Origin: an uncultured Opitutia bacterium
GTDB lineage: Bacteria; Verrucomicrobiota; Verrucomicrobiia; Opitutales; Opitutaceae
DNA: 64,000 nucleotides
NCBI GenBank assembly: GCA_903834135.1
Contig: CAILHZ010000022.1
Coordinates: 1 to 64,000, forward strand
Direction of reading: 5' to 3'
Within the stretch, counting starts at the first letter, position 1; each line of letters begins with the position of its first letter. Made by a program: the position numbers and the translations under genes. Positions 26,163-35,090 of this stretch are shown here, one piece after another. The notes under the pieces are model-generated. The model ran no database searches, was not told the origin of the DNA, and saw nothing but the letters and a program-made list of their open reading frames with translations.

Positions 26163-28343
26163 TTGAAGACTGATAATTTAGCTGCCAATATAACAATATT
26201 CAAATTGTTTGCGTCTTTGCGTACTCGTCTGCCATGGCTAAATTTGCCGGTTACGTTTCTTGTGATGTTTCTGCAAAAGACTCCAGTGCTTAATCTTATA
26301 TCACTTGGAGATGAGGCAGTACCTTCCTTTCCTGCGACATCAATTCTAAAGTCTGCGTTTGTCGCAGTAGCTTCACTTGGATCAGTGCATACGCTTGTGG
26401 GTGCTTCTGGAATTAATTCCAGTCCGTCCTCACTTACAGCTACTGTTGGGGTACCCTCTAATGGAGCTGTATTTACAGTCTCAGGTACAATAGCAGATCC
26501 ATCTTCCTGGAGAATTGAGAGTGGCGATATTCCTCCTGGTATGAATTTTTCTACACTTACAGGCCCTGGTGTAATCAATGTAGTTTCATCAAACGGAGAA
26601 GCTTACCTGCAAGGGACTCCGACTACTGCAGGAATTTATACTTTCACAATGATTGCCTATTGGTACCCCGGGGGTACGGGTCTATCCACTAATGCAAAAA
26701 GCTACACAGTAACTGTAAATCCTGGACCTGTGGTTGCTCCAGTTATTGTTTCTTCACCACCTTCAACTCAAACAATTACGGTTGGCTCTTCGCTGAGTTT
26801 AGCGGTTTCGGTTAGTGGAGCTGCTGCGACTACATATCAATGGAAATTTAATGGCGTTAATATTAATGGCGCTACTCAATCACTCTACAGTTTATCACCT
26901 GTGACTGCAGCTAACGCGGGTACATACACCTGCAATGTTACAAATGCAGGTGGTACTGTCACATCATCACCAGCAGTAGTGGTTGTTGAAGGGCAGCCCG
27001 TAATAAGCGCTTCTCCTCCCGCTTCACAGTCTGTGAGTGTAGGCTCTAATGTGAGTTTATCTGTAGCTGTGAGTGGCTCTGTATCAGTCAACTACCAGTG
27101 GCAGTTTAATGGGGTAAATATTTTTGGAGCGACTTCATCAACACTTACACTGAATTCGGTCACCGCTGCAAATATGGGTACGTATGTCTGTATTGTATCT
27201 AATCTTGCTGGAATTGCTACGAGTACACCTGCTGTTTTGAGTCTCGTGACTACCATGCCTAAGGTAACAACTAATCCTTCCTCTCAGACAATCGCTACAG
27301 GAAGTACCGTTGTTTTCTCTACTTCAATTTCTTCGCCTTTAGGAGCTTCTTATCAGTGGCAGTTTAATGGTGTTCCAATCGCAGGTGCTACTGCAGCAAC
27401 CTATTTAATCCAAGCAGCGAGTAGTTCAAAAGCTGGAACCTATACTTGCGTAATTACAAACTCATCTGGTTCTGTAACAACACAACCTGCTATACTTACA
27501 CTTGTTTCATCATCCAATCCAGGGAGGCTTGTAAATCTCTCTGTTTTAACGATGGATGGTCCTGGGTCTCAATTATTGACCATCGGTTTTGTTAACGGTG
27601 GATTAGCAACGACTGGCTCAGAGCAGTTGCTCATTAGGGCAACTGGGCCGGCGCTTTCTACGTTTGGTGTATCTAATGTATTAGCCGATCCTAAACTCAC
27701 GATATTTCAAGGCAGTAGCGTTATTGCTACGAATGACAATTGGGGATCAACCACTGCTAATATCACCTCAGTTAATGCAGCAAATAGTGCGACGGGTGCT
27801 TTCGCTTTATCGCCTACTACAAGTCTTGATGCTGCTGTCGTTCAAACTTTACCCAGTGGTGGGTATACTATTCAAGTTGCAGGCAATGGAACAGGTATAG
27901 GTAATGCCCTAGCTGAGGTGTATGATAACACATCTAGCTACACAAGTGCATCCCCAAGACTTATTAATTTATCCTGTATGCAACAAGTACCAGCTGCTGG
28001 AATGCTTACAGCTGGTTTTGCTATTAGTGGTGCTACATCTAAATCCGTATTAATCAGAGTTTCTGGTCCAACGTTAGCTTCATATGGAGTTGTGGGTACA
28101 ATGCCTGATCCGCAGCTTACTGTGTATACAGGATCTACCATAATCGCTACAAATTCGAGTTGGTTAGGCGATGCCTCTATTACTGCTGCGAATACAGCTA
28201 CTGGAGCATTTCAGTTTATGAATACTAGCAGTAAAGATTCAGCGGTAGTTATGACACTTGCGCCAGGATCCTACACTGTTCAGGCCAATAGTGTTTCTGG
28301 AAGTACTGGTGTAACAATGATCGAAGTGTACGAAGTGCCTTAA
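26163..28343 (+). CDS. Secreted Ig-like repeat surface protein
   Basis: Up to 726 residues. After a putative-Ig-type segment (SSWRIESGDIPPGMNFS, 120-200) there are three Ig-like repeats of about 90 residues, each with a Q-W-x-F-N-G-V strand and an A-G-T-Y-x-C strand. Two copies of a Verrucomicrobia C-terminal module follow (LLIRATGPALSTFGV and VLIRVSGPTLASYGV, each with DPxLTx and an Asn-Trp or Ser-Trp). The start is uncertain: TTG at 26163 opens the frame and ATG 26265 is the first ATG. The hydrophobic stretch SAFVAVASLGSVHTLVGA looks like the export signal but lies unusually deep. It may be a substrate of the flanking secretion genes (inference). Confidence 0.8.
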   Translation: MKTDNLAANITIFKLFASLRTRLPWLNLPVTFLVMFLQKTPVLNLISLGDEAVPSFPATSILKSAFVAVASLGSVHTLVGASGINSSPSSLTATVGVPSNGAVFTVSGTIADPSSWRIESGDIPPGMNFSTLTGPGVINVVSSNGEAYLQGTPTTAGIYTFTMIAYWYPGGTGLSTNAKSYTVTVNPGPVVAPVIVSSPPSTQTITVGSSLSLAVSVSGAAATTYQWKFNGVNINGATQSLYSLSPVTAANAGTYTCNVTNAGGTVTSSPAVVVVEGQPVISASPPASQSVSVGSNVSLSVAVSGSVSVNYQWQFNGVNIFGATSSTLTLNSVTAANMGTYVCIVSNLAGIATSTPAVLSLVTTMPKVTTNPSSQTIATGSTVVFSTSISSPLGASYQWQFNGVPIAGATAATYLIQAASSSKAGTYTCVITNSSGSVTTQPAILTLVSSSNPGRLVNLSVLTMDGPGSQLLTIGFVNGGLATTGSEQLLIRATGPALSTFGVSNVLADPKLTIFQGSSVIATNDNWGSTTANITSVNAANSATGAFALSPTTSLDAAVVQTLPSGGYTIQVAGNGTGIGNALAEVYDNTSSYTSASPRLINLSCMQQVPAAGMLTAGFAISGATSKSVLIRVSGPTLASYGVVGTMPDPQLTVYTGSTIIATNSSWLGDASITAANTATGAFQFMNTSSKDSAVVMTLAPGSYTVQANSVSGSTGVTMIEVYEVP

Positions 28344-28375
28344 TACTAAGCACTCCAGAAAAAGCTAACTTACTG

Positions 28376-29659
28376 TTACATCTTAAAGCTCGCGCTTACT
28401 TGGAATACAGCACTAACGATCGCAAATGCGATAAAACCAACAAAGACGAATACTCCCATTAGCACTGCACTAGCTATTACGCTAGTGAACATGCTGAGCT
28501 GGTTAGAAATGATTTTTTGATAGGCCTTGGCGATTTCTCGTAAACTAGGAACTATATTTCCTGTATTTTCGCCCACTGCTAGACGATCCAGCACTAAGTC
28601 AGGAAAACATTTTGTTCTCCCGATTGCCATCGATAGTGCTTCACCTTCAAGTACGCGTGCAGTTGCCTCTTTGAACTTTGCCCTGTGAACGCGATTTGAG
28701 ATTTGGCGTTCTGTCATCTTTAAAGCTTCTGAAGCAGTAATCCCGTTTTCTAAAAGAACGTACAAAGTCTGACTAAAAGAGAGTACCGTTTGTGAAACTG
28801 AAAAAGGTCCTATTAAGGGAATGTTTAACATCCAGCCGTCAGTAGCTACACGTCCTGCATCGGTAGCACGCCATTTCCAGAAACTAGCCATAAATAAAAT
28901 ACCAGCTAGGATTATAAATACGCCGTAGTGTAGGGCAAAGGTAGAAAAGCCAATCAATATTTTTGTAGAAACAGGCATTGATCCACCGAGCGAATCAAGA
29001 AGTGATTGTAGTCGTGGTAGTAAAAAGAACAGAAAGAAAAGAATTACACCAAAGGCAACAAACACCATGAATACGGGGTAAGCGAGTGCAGTAAGCAATT
29101 GGCGGCGTAATTCTTTTTGCTCAGTTAAGTGAGCAATAATGCGTGAAACGGTGTCGTTGAGAGATCCCGTGGCTTCACCTGCTTGAATAAGATTAAGCGT
29201 AGCTTCATCGAAGACTGCAGGAAAGTCACCCATAGCGCGTGAAAGCGGAGCACCCTCACTGATCCTATTCCATAAACCGTTGCAGAGTTCTTTAAGGCGC
29301 GGCTCTTTAATACGTAATGAAAGTAAACGTACTGCTTCACCCGCTGAAAGACCACTCGAGGTTAGGTCGAATAGTGATTCAAGAAAAGGTAAGCGTTCGT
29401 TACTGCGTGGGGTAGAATCACTACTTGATGAAAATTTTAAATCAAAGAATCCAGGCTTTGTTGAGGTGGGTGTACTTTTCCCGGTTTGTTTCTTAGGCTG
29501 CTTATCTTTTGCATTATCAGCTACTGATTCAGTGATTGTAGATACTTGAAGCCCGCGTGAACTAAGCATGCGCATAGCATCACGACGACTTGGTGCATCA
29601 ATATCGCCCCTACGAGCTAAGCCAGCTTGGTCTTTCGCAGAATAAGTAAAACGTGCCAT
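28376..29659 (-). CDS. gspF: Type II secretion inner-membrane protein GspF
   Basis: 427 residues from ATG 29659, chosen because MARFTYSAKDQAGLARRGDI is the classic GspF start. A start 13 codons upstream would run into gspE. Two T2SSF domains (about 120-240 and 320-420) each with hydrophobic helices: VFVAFGVILFFLFFLLPRL, FIILAGILFMASFW and VLMGVFVFVGFIAFAIVSAV. RDAMRMLSSRG and GEATGSL, GENTGNI are family signatures. It forms the assembly platform with GspL and GspM. It follows gspE by one base. The insertion QPKKQTGKSTPTSTKPG near 70-90 is a lineage-specific linker. Confidence 0.94.
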   Translation of the reverse strand: MARFTYSAKDQAGLARRGDIDAPSRRDAMRMLSSRGLQVSTITESVADNAKDKQPKKQTGKSTPTSTKPGFFDLKFSSSSDSTPRSNERLPFLESLFDLTSSGLSAGEAVRLLSLRIKEPRLKELCNGLWNRISEGAPLSRAMGDFPAVFDEATLNLIQAGEATGSLNDTVSRIIAHLTEQKELRRQLLTALAYPVFMVFVAFGVILFFLFFLLPRLQSLLDSLGGSMPVSTKILIGFSTFALHYGVFIILAGILFMASFWKWRATDAGRVATDGWMLNIPLIGPFSVSQTVLSFSQTLYVLLENGITASEALKMTERQISNRVHRAKFKEATARVLEGEALSMAIGRTKCFPDLVLDRLAVGENTGNIVPSLREIAKAYQKIISNQLSMFTSVIASAVLMGVFVFVGFIAFAIVSAVFQVSASFKM

Positions 29660-29660
29660 A

Positions 29661-31403
29661 TTACTTATCTGAAACAGTGATGACGCGTAACACTTCATCG
29701 AGTGTAGTTGCGCCAGCTTTTACTTTTTCCCATCCACTTTGACCTAATGTACGCATGCCTTGTTTACGTGCTGCGTCAGCCAAGGTGCGGGTACTCTCAC
29801 GTTTTAAGACAAGCTCATGAAGATCGTCGTTTAATCTAAAAATTTCGAATAGGCCAATACGTCCACGGTAGCCTGTATTACGGCAGCGGTCACAGCCAAC
29901 AGGAGTTTTGAGTGCCGTAATTAAGTCAGCTTCAGCTTCATCACAGCCTAAGATGGCTAGTGACTCCTTGAGCTTAATTTTATTAATAGGTGCACTTCCA
30001 GCACACTCACCGCAAAGTCGTCTTACGAGACGTTGAGCAATGACTAGCTCAATTGCAGAGGCGACTAAGAAAGGCTCTATTCCCATATCTACCAAGCGCG
30101 TGATAGCACCAGGTGCGTCGTTGGTATGCAGTGTTGAGAAAACTAAGTGACCTGTAAGAGATGCACGAATTGCGATTTCTGCAGTATCACGGTCACGAAT
30201 TTCACCGACCATGATGACGTCAGGATCTTGCCGCAGTACATGTCTTAAAGCATCAGCAAAGGTAAGGCCAATTTCAGGTCTTACTTGCATTTGAACAACA
30301 CCGGGCACTTCGTACTCTATTGGATCTTCAATTGTAATAATACGAAGATCAGTTGCGTTAATTTTACGCAGAAAAGCGTTCAGCGAAGTACTCTTACCCG
30401 AACCGGTAGGTCCTGTGACTAAAATAATTCCGTGTGGATAATCTAGCACGTTAACAATCTGAGCCTGTTCTTCAGGACTCATACCGATTTTATCCATCGT
30501 ATACGCTTCTTTTTTCTTATTAAGTAAACGAAGAGAAACAGATTCAGCGTAAATTGTAGGAATCGTAGAAACACGGATATCTAAGGTTGTGCCAGCACCT
30601 TTGAAATTAATACGGCCATCTTGAGGTAAGCGTTTTTCTGAAATATTAAGACGCGCCATGATTTTTAGGCGTGAAATAATAGCATCTTGAAAACGAATTA
30701 AATTTTCAGGTAAAGGTACTGGAACTAAAAGTCCATCTACACGGTAACGAATCCTTAATTGGCCTTCTTGAGGCTCGAAATGGATATCCGTAGCTTGGTC
30801 GTTAACAGCTTGGCTAATTACATCAGTAACGAAGCGAACCACAGCAGCATCTTCATCAACCACTTCTTCTGCTTGATGTTGCTCTTCAGGGGCTATGTAG
30901 CCGTCATCGCTATCTTCTAACGAGCCAGAACCAACACCAAAGTTTTCGATGATCAGTTGGTGAACTCTCTCTGCTACTGCAAGGTGCCATACAAGGGGAC
31001 GCGTTGTAAAGGTACGCATCCAATCATCCATGGAGTTGTCGGGTATCCAAGCACTCGCGAGATGAAGTGGCTTTAATGCAAGTTCAGCTGCATCTAATTT
31101 TTCAGTTCCTTGGCGACTTGAGTCACTTGGATCTAATTTCTTAATTGGAATGATCTGAAATTCATGCACCAAGCGTGCAGGTAGAATACCGCGCGCATCT
31201 GGATCGGTTTCCAGATTTAATGCGATATCAAGTTTAACAAGACCGGCAATTTCAGTCAGTAAATCTGCTTCTGATTTAGCTAGTGCTATGGCAAGTGCTG
31301 TAAGCTTCCCTCCTCGTGGTGCATCAGTAAACGCTTGGCGTTGCTCATCGTTAAGACGCGACGCCAGTGCTGCTGGCAGAGTATCCTCTATTAGTGCAGC
31401 CAT
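29661..31403 (-). CDS. gspE: Type II secretion ATPase GspE
   Basis: 580-residue GspE/PulE ATPase that powers pseudopilus assembly. It has an N-terminal GspE-type domain, then AVNDQATDIHFEPQ and RYRVDG, Walker A GPTGSGKST (331-339), the Asp box ITIEDPIEY, Walker B VIMVGEIRDRDTAEIA (397-412), the His box SLTGHLVFSTLHTND, and a four-cysteine zinc site (Cys464, 467, 504, 507; last pair CDRCRNTGYRGR). Standard length. Order on the minus strand is gspD, gspE, gspF with gaps of 1-3 bases, so the three are co-transcribed. It should dock on the GspL-like protein of the other operon. Confidence 0.97.
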   Translation of the reverse strand: MAALIEDTLPAALASRLNDEQRQAFTDAPRGGKLTALAIALAKSEADLLTEIAGLVKLDIALNLETDPDARGILPARLVHEFQIIPIKKLDPSDSSRQGTEKLDAAELALKPLHLASAWIPDNSMDDWMRTFTTRPLVWHLAVAERVHQLIIENFGVGSGSLEDSDDGYIAPEEQHQAEEVVDEDAAVVRFVTDVISQAVNDQATDIHFEPQEGQLRIRYRVDGLLVPVPLPENLIRFQDAIISRLKIMARLNISEKRLPQDGRINFKGAGTTLDIRVSTIPTIYAESVSLRLLNKKKEAYTMDKIGMSPEEQAQIVNVLDYPHGIILVTGPTGSGKSTSLNAFLRKINATDLRIITIEDPIEYEVPGVVQMQVRPEIGLTFADALRHVLRQDPDVIMVGEIRDRDTAEIAIRASLTGHLVFSTLHTNDAPGAITRLVDMGIEPFLVASAIELVIAQRLVRRLCGECAGSAPINKIKLKESLAILGCDEAEADLITALKTPVGCDRCRNTGYRGRIGLFEIFRLNDDLHELVLKRESTRTLADAARKQGMRTLGQSGWEKVKAGATTLDEVLRVITVSDK

Positions 31404-31406
31404 GGA

Positions 31407-33491
31407 TTAATCGTTCTTAAAACGATCGATAACGTCTTTAACCTTTGAGTCTGGCTTAGGCGTAGGATCTTTCAGATATTGCTGAATATCATGACCATTA
31501 CTCATCTGATTGATATGCTTGAGTGTGTCCGGAGTAGAATTATTCGGTGTAATGATCGTTGGACGTATAAAGAATAAAAGTTCAGTGCGAGTCAGAGTCG
31601 TAGTATTTCCGCCTAACAGCTGACTGATGATAGGAATTTCGTAAAGGAAGCCGATTTTATTACGGTCTACAGATTTAGATGTACGTTGTAAGCCACCTAA
31701 AACAATCATATCGCCGTTTTTAACTGTAACATAGGAATTTGCTTCACGGTCACTGATGATAGGAGTGCTGTTTCCATTTAAATTTGCATTACCTAAGATA
31801 TCATCAACTTTTTGATCTATGGTAAGTTGTACGTCTCCGTTATCACCAATGAGCGGAGTAACTTTTAAATCTATCGCAATTTTTTGATAGCTTGTTGTAC
31901 CCGTAGTTGCGAATCCCGAACTTGCTCCAGATACAGGAGTCGAAGTTGTTGATGAACTAATAGGGACTTGTTCACCGGAAGTGACTTCAGCTTGTTTGCC
32001 GTGCGCAGTAACAATTACTGGAGAAGATAGAATATGTACGAGATTCTTACTTCCTGCAGATGTTGCATTCATCACCGATTGAAAAGCAAGGGGACTGACT
32101 ACACCGCTGCTGAAATCCCATCCTGCAATACTGCCTGTGAAATTGCTAGCCGATGTAACTCCATTAGCCTTAGTGCCAACAGTTAAGCCAAGTGCAGTGA
32201 GACCACTTTGATCGGTATCAGTTAAATCAACTTCAGCAATAATTACTTCGATGCGAACTTGTGGCAGGGGAGCATCAAGTTTATCAATTAATTCATGCAT
32301 AAGCCGGATATCATCTAGGGTACCTGAAACAACGATCGAGTTGCTACGATCATCAGGAACTATAGTCATCAGACTGCTGAATTCATTTGTTGAAGAGCCG
32401 CCGGCTGCACTGTTCACAGTTGCGTGATTGGCAGCATTCGCAACAGGTAGTCCGTTTGGACCTACTGCTGGCGTTTGTGGTGCAATTTCACCAGGACGAA
32501 CGGCTTGACTGCTTAGTTTTTGAGCTGCGCTTTGTTCACCGCTAATAAGTGCAGAAAGTGTTGTTCCAATATCTTTAGCGTTTGCGTGCTTTAAATTAAT
32601 TACTTCCGTACGTGTGTTCGGATCTGCTTTTCCATCAAGCTTGGTAATAAGATCATCAAAGAAAGGTATTTCACGAGAATCGCAAATTACTATGATCTGA
32701 TTGGTGCGATCATCTGCGCTATAGACTGTTGTTGTACTTAGTTTAGCTGCTGCTGGGCCTGAAAGAAGAGCATGTATTTTTGTTACAAGGTCACTGGCTT
32801 TAGCATTTTGTAATGTATAAAACTTAGGGACATTGCCACCATTAGGCTGATCTACAGCAGTCACTAAAATTTCAAGACGCTGTAGATTTGCTATAGTGTC
32901 TGTGACAAGAGCTGCATTTGCTTTATCTAAGATCACTACACCGCCGCCTACGCCTGCCGATAACATGCCTTGAAGAGTGGCACCAAAGAGTTCAGTAACG
33001 CGTAAGAACTTAGGTTGAAAAAGTTTAGTCGCAATCTGGTTACTTGCAGCTAGCTCCAAGGTAGAATCTTTAATGTACTGAGGTGCTTCCCCTTTAACTG
33101 TTGATAAAGGAACTACTTTTAAGAACTGCTCACCTAGAGGAGAAACGCCTAATTGGTTTAGAGTCAAAAGTGTTTCCAGTGCAACAATTGCATCGGATTT
33201 CTTCAAATGATGAAGATCGATTGTGTAACCTCCTGGCATTACAGGAAGAGTTCCGGGCCTAATAACTGATCTACCAGTAAAGGCCTCCAAAGCATCAAGT
33301 ACTGCATCGATATCTCCTCCATGTAGTTTGAAGTCCACGAACTCGTCTGCTGTACTATCCTGCTGAGTACGCACAACCACAGGTTTACGTGGTGTTGTAG
33401 GATACAGCGTATTTGGTGTTTGCCCGCTTAAAAGTGGTGCTGTGGCAAGCACTGAGGCAGTAAAATAGATGCTAAAAGAGCGAGGGATCAT
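31407..33491 (-). CDS. gspD: Type II secretion secretin GspD
   Basis: 694-residue outer-membrane secretin. A signal peptide (about 1-23) is followed by N-domains (HGGDIDAVLDALEAFTGRSV, FYTLQNAKASDLVTKI, EVINLKHANAKDIGTTL). The secretin domain has VRIEVIIAEVDLTDTDQSG, GKQAEVTSGEQVPISSS, VTPLIGDNGDVQLTIDQ, and the signature VLGGLQRTSKSVDRNKIGFL ending ELLFFIRPTII. A 40-residue linker (about 325-370) rich in A, N and P sits between N3 and the gate. First gene of the gspD-E-F run; its leader holds direct repeats and a long hairpin. Confidence 0.96.
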   Translation of the reverse strand: MIPRSFSIYFTASVLATAPLLSGQTPNTLYPTTPRKPVVVRTQQDSTADEFVDFKLHGGDIDAVLDALEAFTGRSVIRPGTLPVMPGGYTIDLHHLKKSDAIVALETLLTLNQLGVSPLGEQFLKVVPLSTVKGEAPQYIKDSTLELAASNQIATKLFQPKFLRVTELFGATLQGMLSAGVGGGVVILDKANAALVTDTIANLQRLEILVTAVDQPNGGNVPKFYTLQNAKASDLVTKIHALLSGPAAAKLSTTTVYSADDRTNQIIVICDSREIPFFDDLITKLDGKADPNTRTEVINLKHANAKDIGTTLSALISGEQSAAQKLSSQAVRPGEIAPQTPAVGPNGLPVANAANHATVNSAAGGSSTNEFSSLMTIVPDDRSNSIVVSGTLDDIRLMHELIDKLDAPLPQVRIEVIIAEVDLTDTDQSGLTALGLTVGTKANGVTSASNFTGSIAGWDFSSGVVSPLAFQSVMNATSAGSKNLVHILSSPVIVTAHGKQAEVTSGEQVPISSSTTSTPVSGASSGFATTGTTSYQKIAIDLKVTPLIGDNGDVQLTIDQKVDDILGNANLNGNSTPIISDREANSYVTVKNGDMIVLGGLQRTSKSVDRNKIGFLYEIPIISQLLGGNTTTLTRTELLFFIRPTIITPNNSTPDTLKHINQMSNGHDIQQYLKDPTPKPDSKVKDVIDRFKND

Positions 33492-33678
33492 GCGTTTAAA
33501 AGGGGCATCAATAAAGGAGCGGCAAATACGATTTGAGAAGAGGGCAAAACCTAAACGTTGTAAAGGTGTTGTGCAAGACGGCCGAGTGCTAGGAAGGTTG
33601 CCCCAACTCAGCGAATATCCTGCGTAATATAGTAAAACGAAAGACTAAGTTGTAAGAGATTTAGTAAATTAACTCAAA

Positions 33679-33736
33679 TTGAGGCATAATTCAGTGTTTT
33701 TAGGCCTTTTTTGAGGTAAAATCAGTGTTTTTGGGC
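33679..33736. repeat. Two 26-27-base direct repeats
   Basis: Units at 33679-33705 and 33711-33736 start TTGAGG and share TCAGTGTTTTT followed by A/G-GGC, with a 32-base period. The second unit abuts the large inverted repeat. Only two copies with no proper spacers, so not a CRISPR. They could be tandem protein-binding sites in the gspD/aroC control region. Confidence 0.6.
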
Positions 33737-33775
33737 AATAAATAGGCTATTTTACGTAAAAATAGCCTATTTATT
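33737..33775. repeat. 17-base perfect inverted repeat (hairpin)
   Basis: The arm at 33737-33753 (AATAAATAGGCTATTTT) is exactly complementary to 33759-33775 around the 5-base loop ACGTA. It lies 165 bases before the aroC ATG and 246 bases before the gspD start. It could be a cruciform-type operator, a leader-RNA hairpin of aroC or a bidirectional transcription block. AT-rich but too long and perfect to be chance in such a gap. Confidence 0.7.
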
Positions 33776-33939
33776 AGCGCATAAATTCTAAAACGTCTTT
33801 TTGCAGTTAATTGACCACCGCTATAAGCTATTTGCCTCTGCCTTGTTATTGTCCTGTACTGGGTCTTGTTAGTGGTAAAAGTATAGGCTTAATTGGTTTC
33901 TACTTTTCATTTCATTCCACCTTTTTCTTAACTTACTTC

Positions 33940-35031
33940 ATGCCTAACAGCTTCGGAAAGCTATTCACCATATCAACCTGGGGCGAAAGCCATGGTCCTG
34001 CTGTAGGTGTTGTTATTGATGGGTGTCCTCCGCGCTTGGCTATTACAGTTGAGGAAATTCAAGTAGAACTCGATCGTCGTCGTCCTGGCCAAAGCGAAAT
34101 AGTCACACCTCGCAAAGAAGAGGACCGAGTTGAAATACTTTCTGGCGTATTTGAAGGCCTTACAACCGGTGCCCCGATCAGTCTTGTCGTGCATAATGCC
34201 GATGCTCGCTCAAATGCATACGATGAAATGCGCGACAAATTTCGCCCTTCGCATGCCGACTATAGTTATCAGGAAAAATATGGCATTAGAGATCATCGTG
34301 GAGGTGGTCGTAGTTCAGCACGTGAAACCATTGGCCGCGTAGCAGCAGGTGTTTTAGCAAAAAAAATTTTAAAGCAGGCAGCTTCCGTTGAAATTAGAGC
34401 TTTTGTGCAATCTGTGCATACGCTTGCAGCTCCTGTATTAATGCATTTTCCAAGTTTAGCTGAAGTGGAAGCTTCTGCGGTAAGGTGCCCACATCCAGAA
34501 ACGGCTGCGCGTATGATAGAGCTTATTAAGACTGCACGTTCTGAAGGAGATTCACTTGGAGGTATTATTCAGTGCCGTATACAGGGTATCCCAGCAGGAC
34601 TTGGTGAACCTGTATTTGACAGGCTTGAGGCCGACCTTGCAAAGGCGATGTTATCTTTACCAGCTACAAAAGGCTTTGAAGTGGGGAGTGGTTTTGCAGG
34701 AACAAAACTTAAAGGCTCTGAGCACAACGATGCATTTAATGTAAAAGACGGCAAAGTACATACGGTAACTAATCGCTCGGGAGGTATTCAAGGTGGTATC
34801 AGTAACGGAGAAGAAATTTACTTCAACGTAGCTTTCAAGCCAACTGCAACAATTATGCAGTCCCAACAAACTGTAGATAAACAAGGTTTACCTACTGAAC
34901 TCACAGGTCGTGGTAGACATGATCCATGTGTACTTCCTCGAGCTGTACCGATCGTAGAAGCAATGGCAGCACTTGTACTTGTAGACCATTGGATGAGACA
35001 GAGTGCACAAACAAAGAGTTTTAAACTCTAA
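33940..35031 (+). CDS. aroC: Chorismate synthase AroC
   Basis: Last step of the shikimate pathway: EPSP to chorismate using reduced FMN. 363 residues from ATG 33940. Family landmarks are [20 protein letters not shown] at the N-terminus, [87 protein letters not shown] and [20 protein letters not shown]. An in-frame start at 33811 would add 43 non-homologous residues and is rejected. Monofunctional size. Chorismate also feeds the menaquinone genes further right. Confidence 0.97.
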   Translation: MPNSFGKLFTISTWGESHGPAVGVVIDGCPPRLAITVEEIQVELDRRRPGQSEIVTPRKEEDRVEILSGVFEGLTTGAPISLVVHNADARSNAYDEMRDKFRPSHADYSYQEKYGIRDHRGGGRSSARETIGRVAAGVLAKKILKQAASVEIRAFVQSVHTLAAPVLMHFPSLAEVEASAVRCPHPETAARMIELIKTARSEGDSLGGIIQCRIQGIPAGLGEPVFDRLEADLAKAMLSLPATKGFEVGSGFAGTKLKGSEHNDAFNVKDGKVHTVTNRSGGIQGGISNGEEIYFNVAFKPTATIMQSQQTVDKQGLPTELTGRGRHDPCVLPRAVPIVEAMAALVLVDHWMRQSAQTKSFKL

Positions 35032-35090
35032 TTGGAGTATAATTTATTTCTAGAGCTTACGTACAAAAGTTTTTGGTAACTGTATAGTCT

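Larger units (their letters stand above)
33492..33939. other. Divergent intergenic region between gspD and aroC
   Basis: 448 bases if aroC starts at 33940. It holds a pair of near-identical direct repeats (33679-33736) and a 17-base perfect inverted repeat (33737-33775). The open frame joining 33811-33939 to aroC reads as untranslated leader: it has no family similarity, and the chorismate synthase N-terminus begins at 33940. Confidence 0.6.

Noticed and set aside
26117-26578. Open frame of 153 codons on the minus strand
   Set aside because: Overlaps the start of the Ig-like protein gene antisense, with no recognisable domain or leader; reads as a shadow of the repeat-rich gene.
27001-27520. 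DNA repeats in the Ig-like gene as a mobile or recombination element
   Set aside because: They are protein-level domain repeats whose DNA has diverged; no flanking duplications.
33679-33736. Direct repeats as a CRISPR array
   Set aside because: Only two copies, imperfect, with a 5-base gap instead of spacers, and no cas genes.
33811-33939. Extended N-terminus of chorismate synthase
   Set aside because: The added 43 residues are hydrophobic and not family-like, while [19 protein letters not shown] at 33940 is the standard start.
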